Assembly (NCBI GenBank): GCA_050252415.1
Contig: JBFWKZ010000023.1
Coordinates: 1 to 23,096, forward strand
DNA: 23,096 nucleotides
Source of the DNA: Heteroscillospira sp050252415
Lineage (GTDB): Bacteria; Bacillota; Clostridia; Oscillospirales; Oscillospiraceae
Reading direction: 5' to 3'
Below are positions 7,498 to 15,012 of the stretch, piece after piece. The notes below the pieces were generated by a model. The model ran no database searches. It saw only the letters and a program-made list of their open reading frames with translations, and was not told the origin of the DNA. Within the stretch, counting starts at the first letter, position 1; every line of letters starts with the position of its first letter. Made by a program: the position numbers and the translations under genes.

Positions 7498-8408
7498 GCC
7501 TTAATCCCCTTTACGGTCTCTTCCAGACTGGCGCAGTCTTCAACATGGAAGGTGCGCACATTGGAATTGATTTTCCCGATGAGGCCGCAGAGCGTATGGC
7601 CCGGTCCAAGCTCGACAAAGGTATCCACACCGCTGTCGATCATATTTTCAACAATGCTCTGCCATCTGACGGGATTGCACACCTGCTTTGCCAAGAGATC
7701 GGCGTAGTCCCCTGCATACGGCTGAGCCGTATAGTTGGAATACAGCTCGATTTCCGGCGTTTTGATGTTATAGCCTTTCAGCACCTCCGCGAAGTCCGCG
7801 GAAACGCCGGAGAGAAACGGCGCGTGAAAACCCAGCCGCACTTTCAGCGGTATGGCTCTGCCGCCGGCCGCTTTGACCGCTTTGCAGAAATCATCCAGCT
7901 CAGGTTGAAGCGCCGCGATCGAGGTTTGTCCGGGACAATTGTAGTTGACGGGATGGACATGCTCAAACTGAGCACAAATCTTTTCAACCTCTTCGGCCGG
8001 AAGTTTTACAACGGCTGCCATACGGCTCGGCGCCCGCTCGGACTCCGTCTGCATCAGCGCGCCCCGCTTACAGGCCAGGGCGAAGCCGTCCTCGAGACGA
8101 ACGGCGCCCGAAAATGCTAGGGCAGAAATTTCACCAAGCGAAAATCCGGCCGTCATATCGCAGCTTATTCCCGCATCGGTCAGCGCATCCGCAGCCGCGA
8201 GCTCGACGGCAAACATACAGGGCTGGGTATTTCCGGTCTGGGCAAGCTCCTCGCTTTCTCCGGTGAAACACTGTGCCGCCGTACCCGGGCGAATCATGTC
8301 CAGCTTATCGAAAACCGCCTTCGCAGACGGGTCGTTCTCATAGAGATCTTTGCCCATTCCACTGTACTGCGCACCCTGACCTGCAAATACAAACGCTACT
8401 TTACCCAC
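7491..8408 (-). CDS. fabD: Malonyl-CoA:ACP transacylase FabD
   Basis: Transfers malonyl from CoA to AcpP, linking acetyl-CoA carboxylase to chain elongation. 305 residues. FVFAGQGAQ stands at 7-15, the nucleophile is Ser90 in GFSLGE, Arg is in ACKRGALMQ, and the second catalytic residue is the His in LGFHAPF. The C-terminal NPVRWQSIVE and ELGPGHTLCGLI are typical. The start is GTG at 8408, giving MGKVAFVFAGQG as in homologues. GGAG lies 7 nt upstream inside fabK, and the frame overlaps the end of fabK by 13 nt. The Phe before the active-site Ser replaces the His of E. coli (GHSLGE), a variant I regard as normal in Gram-positives. Confidence 0.95.
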   Translation of the reverse strand: MGKVAFVFAGQGAQYSGMGKDLYENDPSAKAVFDKLDMIRPGTAAQCFTGESEELAQTGNTQPCMFAVELAAADALTDAGISCDMTAGFSLGEISALAFSGAVRLEDGFALACKRGALMQTESERAPSRMAAVVKLPAEEVEKICAQFEHVHPVNYNCPGQTSIAALQPELDDFCKAVKAAGGRAIPLKVRLGFHAPFLSGVSADFAEVLKGYNIKTPEIELYSNYTAQPYAGDYADLLAKQVCNPVRWQSIVENMIDSGVDTFVELGPGHTLCGLIGKINSNVRTFHVEDCASLEETVKGIKAC

Positions 8409-9340
8409 TGCAAAGCTCCTTTCAAAATCGGCTCAGCCTCTTCCATGACGTCGCGCACGATTTCTGCGGCCGGCTGTTCCTTTGTAACCATGGCGGCAAT
8501 CTGACCGGAGAGGAAACAGCCCTTTTTAAGGTCGCCCTCCTGAACCGCAAGCCGCAGAGTGCCTGTCGCCATCTCCTCAAGCGCTTCATCCGAAATATCC
8601 GAGTACTCCGCCTTAAAATAGTCGCGGGCGAACTGAGTCTTCAGACTTCTGACCGGATGGCCCAGCCTCTTTCCCGTCACAATAGTCGCCAGATCGTTCG
8701 CCTTTAAAATTCTGTCCTTGTAATTCTGGTGGATCGGGCACTCGTAAGCAGACAGGAATCTCGTACCCATCTGAACACCGCAGGCGCCCAGCATAAACGC
8801 AGCGGCAACGCCGCGACCGTCCGCAATGCCTCCGGCCGCAAGGACGGGGAGATCCGTTGCATCGCAAACCTGCGGGACAAGGACCATAGTCGTGAGCTCG
8901 CCGACATGACCGCCGCTTTCGCCGCCCTCCGCAATCAAGGCGCAGGCGCCGACGCGTTTCATCAAATTGGCCATCGCCACCGAAGCGACGACCGGAATGA
9001 CCTTGATTCCGGCGTCTTTCCACATGGCCATATATTTGGATGGGTTTCCGGCGCCTGTGGTTATTACCGCAACCTTCTCTTCGGCGGCGACAGCCGCCAC
9101 TTCATCCGCGAATGGGCTCATCAGCATGATATTGACGCCGAAAGGCTTATCCGTCAGCGATGCCGCGATCCGAATCTGTTCACGGACATAAGCCGCGGGA
9201 GCGTTTCCGGCCGCAACAATACCAAGGCCGCCGCCGTTTGACACAGCCGCGGCCAGTTTACCGTCTGCTATCCAAGCCATGCCACCCTGAAAAACGGGAT
9301 ATTTGATCCCAAGCAAATCACAAATCTTTGATTTGATCAT
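8396..9340 (-). CDS. fabK: Enoyl-ACP reductase II (FMN-dependent FabK)
   Basis: Catalyses the last reduction of each elongation cycle, trans-2-enoyl-ACP to acyl-ACP, using FMN and NAD(P)H. 314 residues, TIM-barrel nitronate-monooxygenase-like fold. The N-terminal YPVFQGGMAWIADG and SNGGGLGIV, the catalytic His145 in AEGGESGGHVGELTT, and the FMN phosphate motifs LAAGGIADGRG and GVQMGTRFL agree with FabK. Nitronate monooxygenase is the main alternative, but the position between acpP and fabD and the HVGELTTM motif favour FabK. The ATG at 9340 has AAGGA about 9 nt upstream and lies 5 nt after acpP. FabK is structurally unrelated to FabI, so a FabI-type inhibitor would not be expected to act on it (established for the family). 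Confidence 0.95.
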   Translation of the reverse strand: MIKSKICDLLGIKYPVFQGGMAWIADGKLAAAVSNGGGLGIVAAGNAPAAYVREQIRIAASLTDKPFGVNIMLMSPFADEVAAVAAEEKVAVITTGAGNPSKYMAMWKDAGIKVIPVVASVAMANLMKRVGACALIAEGGESGGHVGELTTMVLVPQVCDATDLPVLAAGGIADGRGVAAAFMLGACGVQMGTRFLSAYECPIHQNYKDRILKANDLATIVTGKRLGHPVRSLKTQFARDYFKAEYSDISDEALEEMATGTLRLAVQEGDLKKGCFLSGQIAAMVTKEQPAAEIVRDVMEEAEPILKGALQWVK

Positions 9341-9345
9341 TTCAG

Positions 9346-9570
9346 TTAGTCCTTACATTTTGCTTCGATGTAACGAACAAGGTCGCCAACGGTCTCAACT
9401 TTCTCCTCAAGTTCAATTTCCTTGCCGATTTTGTCTTCCAGGTTCATGAGCATCTCGACCGTATCCAGGGAATCAATACCCAGATCGGCAAACCGGCTCT
9501 CCATTGTAATTTCGGATGCGTCACAGTCGTTCTGCTCTGCAATGAGCTCTGCAAGTGCTTCAAAAATCAT
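9346..9570 (-). CDS. acpP: Acyl carrier protein
   Basis: Small acidic four-helix protein that holds the growing acyl chain on 4'-phosphopantetheine. 74 residues. The attachment site is Ser34 in DLGIDSLDTVEML. Glu and Asp dominate helices II and III, as needed for docking to the Fab enzymes. The ATG has an ideal GGAGG 7 nt upstream. It is the first gene of the fab operon, with about 108 nt of untranslated leader behind the promoter at 9685-9713. First position fits the high demand for ACP. A holo-ACP synthase gene is not in the window. Confidence 0.97.
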   Translation of the reverse strand: MIFEALAELIAEQNDCDASEITMESRFADLGIDSLDTVEMLMNLEDKIGKEIELEEKVETVGDLVRYIEAKCKD

Positions 9571-9660
9571 AATAAAACCTCCAAAATAATCAAAAAATAG
9601 ACCGGCAGACTATAGCTGCCATCGATTTATCAGGATACCCCGCGACATGATCACGCCGAA

Positions 9661-9675
9661 GTTAACACTGATAAC
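9661..9675. promoter_or_regulatory. Candidate operator at the fab transcription start
   Basis: GTTAACACTGATAAC is a 15-bp near-palindrome (six of seven base pairs match around a central C). It lies just downstream of the fab -10 box, over the predicted +1 region (about 9678), where a bound repressor would block initiation. A related string, TTAACCTGAT at 9765-9774, sits over the predicted start of the divergent tetR. That it is bound by the TetR protein is inference. Confidence 0.45.
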
Positions 9676-9684
9676 CTACTGCGG

Positions 9685-9713
9685 ATTATAACCGCTTGCG
9701 TTTGATATGTCAA
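9685..9713 (-). promoter_or_regulatory. Sigma-A promoter of the fab operon
   Basis: On the minus strand TTGACA (9713-9708) and TATAAT (9690-9685) are separated by exactly 17 nt. Both hexamers match consensus in every base. The start is predicted near 9678, giving a leader of about 108 nt before acpP. Such a perfect promoter would be very active unless repressed, which fits a divergent repressor gene. Confidence 0.9.
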
Positions 9714-9746
9714 CAAAAAAATTCAAACCCGCCAAATTGACACATC
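9704..9746. repeat. Imperfect inverted repeat joining the two divergent -35 boxes
   Basis: GATATGTCAA at 9704-9713 and TTGACACATC at 9737-9746 are inverted copies with one mismatch in ten, 23 bp apart. Each arm contains the -35 box of one of the divergent promoters. Two -35 boxes alone explain six of the ten bases. The extra matches may be chance or part of a regulator site. Confidence 0.5.
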
Positions 9747-9765
9747 CAAATAATTATGGTAGTAT
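9737..9765 (+). promoter_or_regulatory. Sigma-A promoter of the tetR gene
   Basis: TTGACA at 9737-9742, 17-nt spacer, TAGTAT at 9760-9765 (four of six consensus bases). The start is predicted near 9772, giving a leader of about 60 nt. It is weaker at -10 than the divergent fab promoter, as is usual for a regulator. Confidence 0.75.
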
Positions 9766-9830
9766 TAACCTGATTTATCCGTATTTCTCAGCATTTTTTG
9801 ACAAAATTTTGCTAAAAGGATAGATGAATA

Positions 9831-10409
9831 ATGGAGAAAAAGCAGGCCCAAAGCTCTTTACACGATCAGTTGATCCTCGCCGGCATCAAAGAATTAAGTG
9901 AATATGGCGTTCAAAATTTTTCGTTGAGAAAGGTTGCGAACGTCTGCGGTGTCTCCTGCGCCGCGCCTTATAAGCATTTTAAAGACAAGCAGACCTTTAT
10001 TGCAGCAATAATTGAATACATCGATGTCAAATGGCACGAACGTCATGAGGCTGTTTCGCAAAAATACCCGTCGCCAATCAGAAAACAGCTCCTTGAGATA
10101 TGCCTGGAATATATCCGTTTCTTAGTTGAAAATCCCAATTTTATTGCTATTGTTATGATGAAGCATGACGATTTTGGCGAGCAATACAGTGCTCTGAGAG
10201 GGCAACTCAGCCGTGGAACCTATGATATGGTTTTTAAATACTGCAGCGAGGTCAATATGGCTGAAAACGTAAGGCTCAAAAAGACCTTTGTCGTCCGCTC
10301 CCTTGTCTATGGCGCCGTGCTGATGTTTTATAACGGCGAACTCGCGTACACCCCAGAAAATATGGCGATCGTAGCAGCCTCGATTGACCGGGAATTTGAT
10401 CTGCCATAG
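9831..10409 (+). CDS. TetR/AcrR-family transcriptional regulator, probable fab operon repressor
   Basis: 192 residues, all-helical TetR type. The N-terminal DNA-binding domain covers about 8-60, with the helix-turn-helix near 30-50: SLRKVANVCGVSCAAPYKHF, including the usual Tyr-x-His-Phe of the recognition helix end, followed by KDKQTFIAAI. The rest (60-192) is a ligand-binding and dimer domain with no recognisable signature, as is normal. AAAAGGA lies 10 nt before the ATG. An ATG at 9824 is out of frame. It is transcribed away from acpP, and its promoter is back to back with the perfect fab promoter. That arrangement suggests it controls fatty-acid synthesis, perhaps sensing an acyl-CoA or acyl-ACP, and itself. 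Target and ligand are inference; the fold call is firm. Confidence 0.9.
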   Translation: MEKKQAQSSLHDQLILAGIKELSEYGVQNFSLRKVANVCGVSCAAPYKHFKDKQTFIAAIIEYIDVKWHERHEAVSQKYPSPIRKQLLEICLEYIRFLVENPNFIAIVMMKHDDFGEQYSALRGQLSRGTYDMVFKYCSEVNMAENVRLKKTFVVRSLVYGAVLMFYNGELAYTPENMAIVAASIDREFDLP

Positions 10410-10411
10410 TC

Positions 10412-10463
10412 AAAAAAAGGACAGGCAAACCACTGGAACCATTGGGCTTGCCTGTCCTTTTTT
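10412..10463. terminator. Bidirectional intrinsic terminator between tetR and the his operon
   Basis: A perfect 16-bp stem: 10413-10428 (AAAAAAGGACAGGCAA) pairs with 10448-10463 (TTGCCTGTCCTTTTTT) around a 19-nt loop. A T run ends the stem on the plus strand and an equal one on the minus strand. It starts 3 nt after the tetR stop and lies downstream of hisIE on the other strand, so it can stop both converging transcripts. Confidence 0.92.
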
Positions 10464-10505
10464 AGCATAGAAAAACGCATAACTTTTTTGAAAATAATGA
10501 TGAAA

Positions 10506-10564
10506 CGGTTAGAAATAGACTTCCGGCATGTATGCGATGCCGAAAGTCTTATTATTTCTAACCG
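10506..10564. repeat. Large imperfect hairpin in the tetR-hisIE gap
   Basis: Outer arms CGGTTAGAAATA (10506-10517) and TATTTCTAACCG (10553-10564) match perfectly over 12 bp. Inside are GACTT/AAGTC and CGGCAT/ATGCCG stems around a 7-nt loop, about 23 paired bases in all. It has no good T run on either strand, so it is not an obvious second terminator. It lies about 40 nt past the hisIE stop. It may protect the his mRNA 3' end or be a small dispersed palindromic element. Confidence 0.75.
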
Positions 10565-10605
10565 ATCAGATCAAAAACCTTTTTAAAACGACACTTCTTT
10601 AAAAC

Positions 10606-11253
10606 TCAGATCATCTTTTCCTGCTTTACCTTATGGTCGATGACATGACGGGACGAGAGCTCACGCATCACATCGTCTATTGTAATGCCGCTTTCTACCA
10701 TTAGCACCATGACATGATACGCAAGGTCGGCAATCTCATATACCGTCTCGCGTTTATCCTCGGCCTTTGCGGCGATGATCACCTCGGTGCACTCCTCACC
10801 CACCTTTTTCAGGATCTTGTCAAGACCCTTTTCAAACAGATAGGTGGTGTAGGAGCCCTCCTTCTTTTCCGTCTTTCTGCCTGCGATGAGGTCATAGAGC
10901 CCCTCCATTGAAAAACTGTGTTCCGACTCACTAATATACAGAGGGTAATCGAAGCAGGAGTCCGTACCCAGATGGCAGGCCGGACCGTCCTTGTTGACGG
11001 TTACGACCAGTGCGTCCCGGTCGCAGTCGGCGACGATCGCTACAACGCGCTGAATATTACCGCTCGTCTCGCCCTTGCGCCAAAGCACTTGTCTTGACCG
11101 GCTCCAGAAGCAGGTGCGTCCCTCACGCATGGTTATCTCTAAGCTCTCCCGGTTCATATAGGCGACGGTAAGGACCTTACGGCTCGTTGCATCAACGACG
11201 ACAGCCGGGATAAGCCCATGTTTATCAAATTTTAAATTCTCTGTTTTTATCAT
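10606..11253 (-). CDS. hisIE: Bifunctional phosphoribosyl-AMP cyclohydrolase / phosphoribosyl-ATP pyrophosphatase
   Basis: Catalyses histidine steps 2 and 3. PR-ATP is cut to PR-AMP and pyrophosphate (HisE part), then the purine ring is opened (HisI part). 215 residues. The HisI domain covers about 1-110, with metal ligands in DCDRDAL (Asp76, Cys77, Asp78, Asp80) and zinc cysteines in ACHLGTDSC (Cys93, Cys100). The HisE domain covers about 118-205, with KKVGEECTEVIIAAK and EIADLAYHVMVLM. Fused HisIE is common in bacteria, though in many clostridia the two are separate. The ATG is preceded by AGAGGTG. It is the last gene of the operon, 9 nt after hisF, and is followed by hairpins. Confidence 0.95.
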   Translation of the reverse strand: MIKTENLKFDKHGLIPAVVVDATSRKVLTVAYMNRESLEITMREGRTCFWSRSRQVLWRKGETSGNIQRVVAIVADCDRDALVVTVNKDGPACHLGTDSCFDYPLYISESEHSFSMEGLYDLIAGRKTEKKEGSYTTYLFEKGLDKILKKVGEECTEVIIAAKAEDKRETVYEIADLAYHVMVLMVESGITIDDVMRELSSRHVIDHKVKQEKMI

Positions 11254-11262
11254 TCAGCACCT

Positions 11263-12018
11263 CTATCTGACATTAATTCCATTTGCGGAAAGCGTTCTCT
11301 TAAGGTCTGGTATTGTCACCTCACCAAAATGGAAGATGGAGGCGGCAAGCCCCGCATCCACACCGGGAAGCGCCTTAAAAAGCGTTACAAAATCTTCTAT
11401 GCCGCCCGCGCCTCCGCTCGCAATAACCGGGACGGTGACGGCATTGCACACTGCCTCCAGCATTTCAAGGTCGAATCCGCCCTTTACGCCGTCGGTATCG
11501 ATGCTGTTTACAACGATCTCGCCCGCCCCGTTGTCCGCTCCGCGGCGTATCCAATCGATGGCATCGATTCCGGTATTGTCCCTGCCGCCGCGGGCAAACA
11601 GGGTGAAGCGCCCGTTCACACGCTTAATATCCGCCGAGAGGACGACACACTGGTCCCCGTATTTTTTTGCCGCCGCACCGATGATCGAGGGATCGCGTAT
11701 CGCGCCGGAATTGACGCTGACCTTGTCCGCCCCGCACTTGAGCACTCTGTCAAAATCATCGAGCGTATTGATGCCGCCGCCGACGGTGAGGGGGATAAAG
11801 ATGGTCGAGGCCACCTCACGAAGGATGTCTGTAAAGAGTTTTCTCCCCTCTGAAGAGGCAGTAATATCATAAAATACCAGTTCGTCGGCACCGTTGTCGC
11901 TATAATATTTACCCAGCTTGACCGGGGAGGACACATCGCTCAGTCCCTCAAAATTGACGCCCTTGACAACCCTGCCGTCTTTCACATCCAGACAGGGAAT
12001 TATACGTTTCGTAATCAT
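11263..12018 (-). CDS. hisF: Imidazole glycerol phosphate synthase, cyclase subunit
   Basis: Uses ammonia delivered by HisH to turn PRFAR into imidazole glycerol phosphate and AICAR. 251-residue (beta-alpha)8 barrel. The two catalytic aspartates stand at Asp11 (IIPCLDVKDGRVVKG) and Asp130 (LSADIKR), the same numbers as in the Thermotoga enzyme. Phosphate-binding loops TVGGGI and ASGGAGG are present. The ATG overlaps the hisA stop as ATGA. AICAR links the pathway to purine synthesis. Confidence 0.97.
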   Translation of the reverse strand: MITKRIIPCLDVKDGRVVKGVNFEGLSDVSSPVKLGKYYSDNGADELVFYDITASSEGRKLFTDILREVASTIFIPLTVGGGINTLDDFDRVLKCGADKVSVNSGAIRDPSIIGAAAKKYGDQCVVLSADIKRVNGRFTLFARGGRDNTGIDAIDWIRRGADNGAGEIVVNSIDTDGVKGGFDLEMLEAVCNAVTVPVIASGGAGGIEDFVTLFKALPGVDAGLAASIFHFGEVTIPDLKRTLSANGINVR

Positions 12019-12734
12019 TCCTGAGCCTCCTTTATCGCCTCGGCGAGATCGATTCCGCCGGTATAGATGGCCTTGCCGAGTATCGCGCCGTAGACGTCCA
12101 TATCACGCAGCGCCAGAACATCCCGCATATCCGTCATGCCCCCGGAAGCAATGATATCCATCGAAAACCGCTCGCGAAGATCACGGTAGAGCGGCAGATT
12201 TGTACCCGACATCGTTCCATCCCGGGAAATATCCGTGCAGATAATGGTTTTAACGCCCGCCCCGCTCAGCTCACGGCAGAACCCGAAACAATCATTTGAC
12301 GAGACCTCGGTCCAGCCATGGGTCGCCACAAATCCGTCTTTGATATCGACGCCGACCGCAATTTTATCGCCGTATTTCCGTACCATATCACGGGTGAAAT
12401 CAGGATCGGTCACGGCGACGGTTCCGAGGATCACGCGCATAACGCCCGCATCGAGGTATGCCTTGATCACCGCTTCGGAGCGGACGCCTCCTCCGACCTG
12501 GGTATTGAGCCCGCTCTCAGATACGATTTGGCGTATCAGCGCCAAATTTGGCGTGCCGCCCGTTCTGGCCCCCTCGAGATCGACGACATGAAGATACTTC
12601 GCCCCTTTGTCACGGAACGATTTTGCCACCGCCGCGGGGTCGCTGCTGTAAACTGTTTTCTGGGCATAATCGCCTTTATAAAGGCGCACAGCCTGGCCTT
12701 CATAGAGGTCTATTGCGGGAAAGATGTTCATCAT
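12015..12734 (-). CDS. hisA: ProFAR isomerase (HisA)
   Basis: Amadori isomerase that converts ProFAR to PRFAR, the fourth histidine step. 239-residue (beta-alpha)8 barrel related to HisF. The catalytic aspartates lie in FPAIDLYEGQAVRLYKG (Asp9) and GVDIKDG, with phosphate loops QVGGGVR and ASGGMTD. Two adjacent ATG codons and an upstream TTG are possible. GAGGG lies 7 nt before the ATG at 12734, which I chose; the next ATG at 12731 is nearly as good. It is 10 nt after hisH. No sign of a dual TrpF (PriA) role can be judged here. Confidence 0.95.
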   Translation of the reverse strand: MMNIFPAIDLYEGQAVRLYKGDYAQKTVYSSDPAAVAKSFRDKGAKYLHVVDLEGARTGGTPNLALIRQIVSESGLNTQVGGGVRSEAVIKAYLDAGVMRVILGTVAVTDPDFTRDMVRKYGDKIAVGVDIKDGFVATHGWTEVSSNDCFGFCRELSGAGVKTIICTDISRDGTMSGTNLPLYRDLRERFSMDIIASGGMTDMRDVLALRDMDVYGAILGKAIYTGGIDLAEAIKEAQE

Positions 12735-12744
12735 ATGCAATCCC

Positions 12745-13353
12745 TCACATTTCGCAGAAAGCGCCCAGCATTTTGAGGCCTACGTTTCCGCTCTTTTCCG
12801 GGTGGAACTGTGTGCCGAAGACGTTTTCACGCCGGACAGCCGCCGTAAGGAGGGCGCCATACATCGTCGCTGCGGTGATATACGCCTTCGGCGTATCGGC
12901 ATAATAGGAGTGTACAAAGTAGACATGCTCGCCCTCGGCGGTATATTTCAGCACGCCGTCAGGCTGCATGATGTGCAGCGCGTTCCAGCCGATGTGCGGG
13001 ATCTTCAGTCCCTTCGGGATGACATCCGCAATCGGGCGGACCGTGCCGGGAATAAGCCCTAAGCCCTTATGCTCGCCATATTCTAGGCTCTTGTCAAAAA
13101 GAAGCTGCATTCCGAGGCAGATGCCGAGCAGCGGCTTTCCTTTTTGGGCCTCTGCAAGAACAATCTCCTCCATGCCGCTCTCACGCAGCTTCCGCGCCGC
13201 ATCCTCAAATGCGCCGACGCCGGGAAGAATGACGCGGTCGGCGCGTTCGATGACCGCCCGGTCGGCGGTGACGACGGCATCCTGTCCTATGTGCTTAAGC
13301 GAACTCAAAAGGGAAAAGAGATTGCCGACACCGTAATCAATGATCGCTACCAT
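12745..13353 (-). CDS. hisH: Imidazole glycerol phosphate synthase, glutamine amidotransferase subunit
   Basis: Hydrolyses glutamine and channels ammonia to HisF. Class I amidotransferase of 202 residues. The triad is Cys79 in LLGICLGMQLLF, His184 and Glu186 in TQFHPEKSG. The open frame continues 92 codons upstream through hisB in another frame and is not coding there. AAGGAG lies 9 nt before the ATG at 13353, and MVAIIDYGVGNLFSL is the family N-terminus. It begins 1 nt after the hisB stop. HisH and HisF are usually neighbours; here hisA lies between them, a common order. Confidence 0.96.
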   Translation of the reverse strand: MVAIIDYGVGNLFSLLSSLKHIGQDAVVTADRAVIERADRVILPGVGAFEDAARKLRESGMEEIVLAEAQKGKPLLGICLGMQLLFDKSLEYGEHKGLGLIPGTVRPIADVIPKGLKIPHIGWNALHIMQPDGVLKYTAEGEHVYFVHSYYADTPKAYITAATMYGALLTAAVRRENVFGTQFHPEKSGNVGLKMLGAFCEM

Positions 13354-13354
13354 T

Positions 13355-13945
13355 TTACAGCACTCCTTTTGTCGAGGGTATCTCGCCCGCGAAGGCGGGG
13401 TCCGTTGCGACGGCCTGGCGAAGCGCACGCCCCAGCGCTTTGAAGCAGCCCTCAATAATGTGATGGGAATTTTTCCCGGCGAGCTGACGCGCATGCAGTG
13501 TGAGCTTACCGGTACGGGACAGCGCAAGGAGAAACTCCTCCGTGAGTTCCGTATCAAAATCGCCGACCTTTTCGGTCGGAATATCGAGCGCATACTCGAG
13601 ATGTGAACGCCCCGAAATATCCAGGGCAACGAGAATAAGCGCCTCGTCCATCGGTAAAATCATACTGCCGTACCGCGTGATGCCGCGGCAGTCGCCCAGC
13701 GCGGAGGCGAGCGCTGCGCCAAGGCAGATGGCGATATCCTCCGTCGTGTGGTGTGCGTCGACATGCGTGTCGCCTTTGCACCGTACCGTAAGGTCAAATC
13801 TGCCGTGGCGGGCAAAGAGCTCCAGCATATGATCGAGAAAACCGACGCCGGTATCGATCTCCGCCAGTCCCTTTCCATCGAGGCACAGGGCCAGATAAAT
13901 ATCGGTCTCGGCGGTCTTTCTGTTTATCTCAGCGCTTCTTGGCAT
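13355..13945 (-). CDS. hisB: Imidazoleglycerol-phosphate dehydratase, monofunctional
   Basis: Dehydrates imidazole glycerol phosphate to imidazole acetol phosphate, using manganese. 196 residues. Metal-binding motifs are visible as GFLDHML, DAHHTTEDI (63-71) and NSHHIIEG (159-166), with the KNSHH repeat as expected. There is no N-terminal HAD phosphatase domain, so unlike enteric HisB it cannot remove phosphate from histidinol phosphate. AAAGGAGG lies 7 nt before the ATG. It starts 2 nt after hisC. Confidence 0.97.
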   Translation of the reverse strand: MPRSAEINRKTAETDIYLALCLDGKGLAEIDTGVGFLDHMLELFARHGRFDLTVRCKGDTHVDAHHTTEDIAICLGAALASALGDCRGITRYGSMILPMDEALILVALDISGRSHLEYALDIPTEKVGDFDTELTEEFLLALSRTGKLTLHARQLAGKNSHHIIEGCFKALGRALRQAVATDPAFAGEIPSTKGVL

Positions 13946-13947
13946 AT

Positions 13948-15012
13948 TTAAGCCTCCTTTATGATGCCGTCTATGGCCTTTAAGAAAAACTGCATCTCCT
14001 CCGGCGTTCCGATGGTGACGCGGAGGAAATCACGTATAGGCTCCTTTGTGAAATGCCGCACCAGGACGCCCTTATCGCGCAGCCGGGTATACAGCACATC
14101 CCCGGAAAGAGCCGGTTTCCTGGTGAAGATAAAGTTTGCGCAGCTTGGCAAAGTCTCAAATCCTCGCTTAGCGAGTTCTTCGACCACCGCCATTCGCGTC
14201 TTGATAATCTTTTCGCAGTTCCGGCGGGAGTAATCGTCATCCTCAATGGCCGCAACCCCTGCAAGCGAGCTTAGGCGATTGATACAATAGGGGTTTGTTG
14301 AAAATTTGATTTTATTGAGGTCGGCGATCAGCTCCGCATTTGCCAAGGCAAAGCCGAGACGGGCGCCGGCGAGCGAGCGCGATTTTGAAAAAGTCTGCGC
14401 CACAATGAGATTCGGATATTTTTTTGTCAGTTGGGCGCAGCTCTCCGCACCGAAATCGACATAGGCCTCATCGATGAGGACCACATCATCCGGATTGTGC
14501 TCGATGATGCCGGTTATCTCCTCGCGCGTCAGCGCGATGCCCGTAGGCGCGTTCGGGTTTGCGATAACGATGGTTCGGCCAAGGTTATAGTAATCCGCGG
14601 GATTGATTGTAAAGTCGCTCCTGAGCGGTATTTTTTTGCAGTCCAGGTTATAGAGCTCGCCGTAGACCTCGTAAAAGCCGTAGCTTATCTCGGGAAAGGC
14701 CGCGCCCTTCTCTTCGCCGCAAAAGGCCATGAAGGTGAAGTTTAAAATATCGTCTGAGCCGTTTCCGGTGTAAACGTTTTCGGCTGAGACACCGAAATAT
14801 CTGGCAATCGCGCCTGTGAGCGCTCTTGTGGCGGGGTCGGAATAGAGCTTCAGATCGGCCACCCGCTCGCGGCTTATGGCCTCGATGACCTTTGGCGAGG
14901 GGGGATATGGGGACTCGTTGGTGTTGAGCTTCACATATTTTTTATCCAGCGGCTGCTCGCCGGGAGTATATGCCTCAAGCGAGGCAAAACGTTTGTCTAA
15001 AAACCTGCTCAT
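13948..15012 (-). CDS. hisC: Histidinol-phosphate aminotransferase
   Basis: PLP enzyme that transaminates imidazole acetol phosphate with glutamate. 354 residues, fold type I. The PLP lysine is Lys210 in TFSKSRSLAGARLGF. NPNAPTG (152-158) and DEAYVDF (181-187) are the other cofactor motifs, and KLNTNESPYPPSP near the N-terminus is typical of HisC. The start overlaps the hisD stop as ATGA, with GGAG about 8 nt upstream. HisC homologues can also serve aromatic amino acids, but the operon fixes the role here. Confidence 0.96.
   Translation of the reverse strand: MSRFLDKRFASLEAYTPGEQPLDKKYVKLNTNESPYPPSPKVIEAISRERVADLKLYSDPATRALTGAIARYFGVSAENVYTGNGSDDILNFTFMAFCGEEKGAAFPEISYGFYEVYGELYNLDCKKIPLRSDFTINPADYYNLGRTIVIANPNAPTGIALTREEITGIIEHNPDDVVLIDEAYVDFGAESCAQLTKKYPNLIVAQTFSKSRSLAGARLGFALANAELIADLNKIKFSTNPYCINRLSSLAGVAAIEDDDYSRRNCEKIIKTRMAVVEELAKRGFETLPSCANFIFTRKPALSGDVLYTRLRDKGVLVRHFTKEPIRDFLRVTIGTPEEMQFFLKAIDGIIKEA

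Noticed and set aside
1..9570. Aryl-polyene or polyketide cluster (two KS, ACP, thioesterase, dehydratase)
   Set aside because: All four acc subunits, FabD and FabK are present, with no methyltransferase, ammonia-lyase or glycosyltransferase genes. Both KS are FabF-like. This is primary fatty acid synthesis.
9571..9830. FapR operator upstream of acpP
   Set aside because: No TTAGTA/TACTAA-type dyad is present, and the neighbouring regulator is TetR-type.
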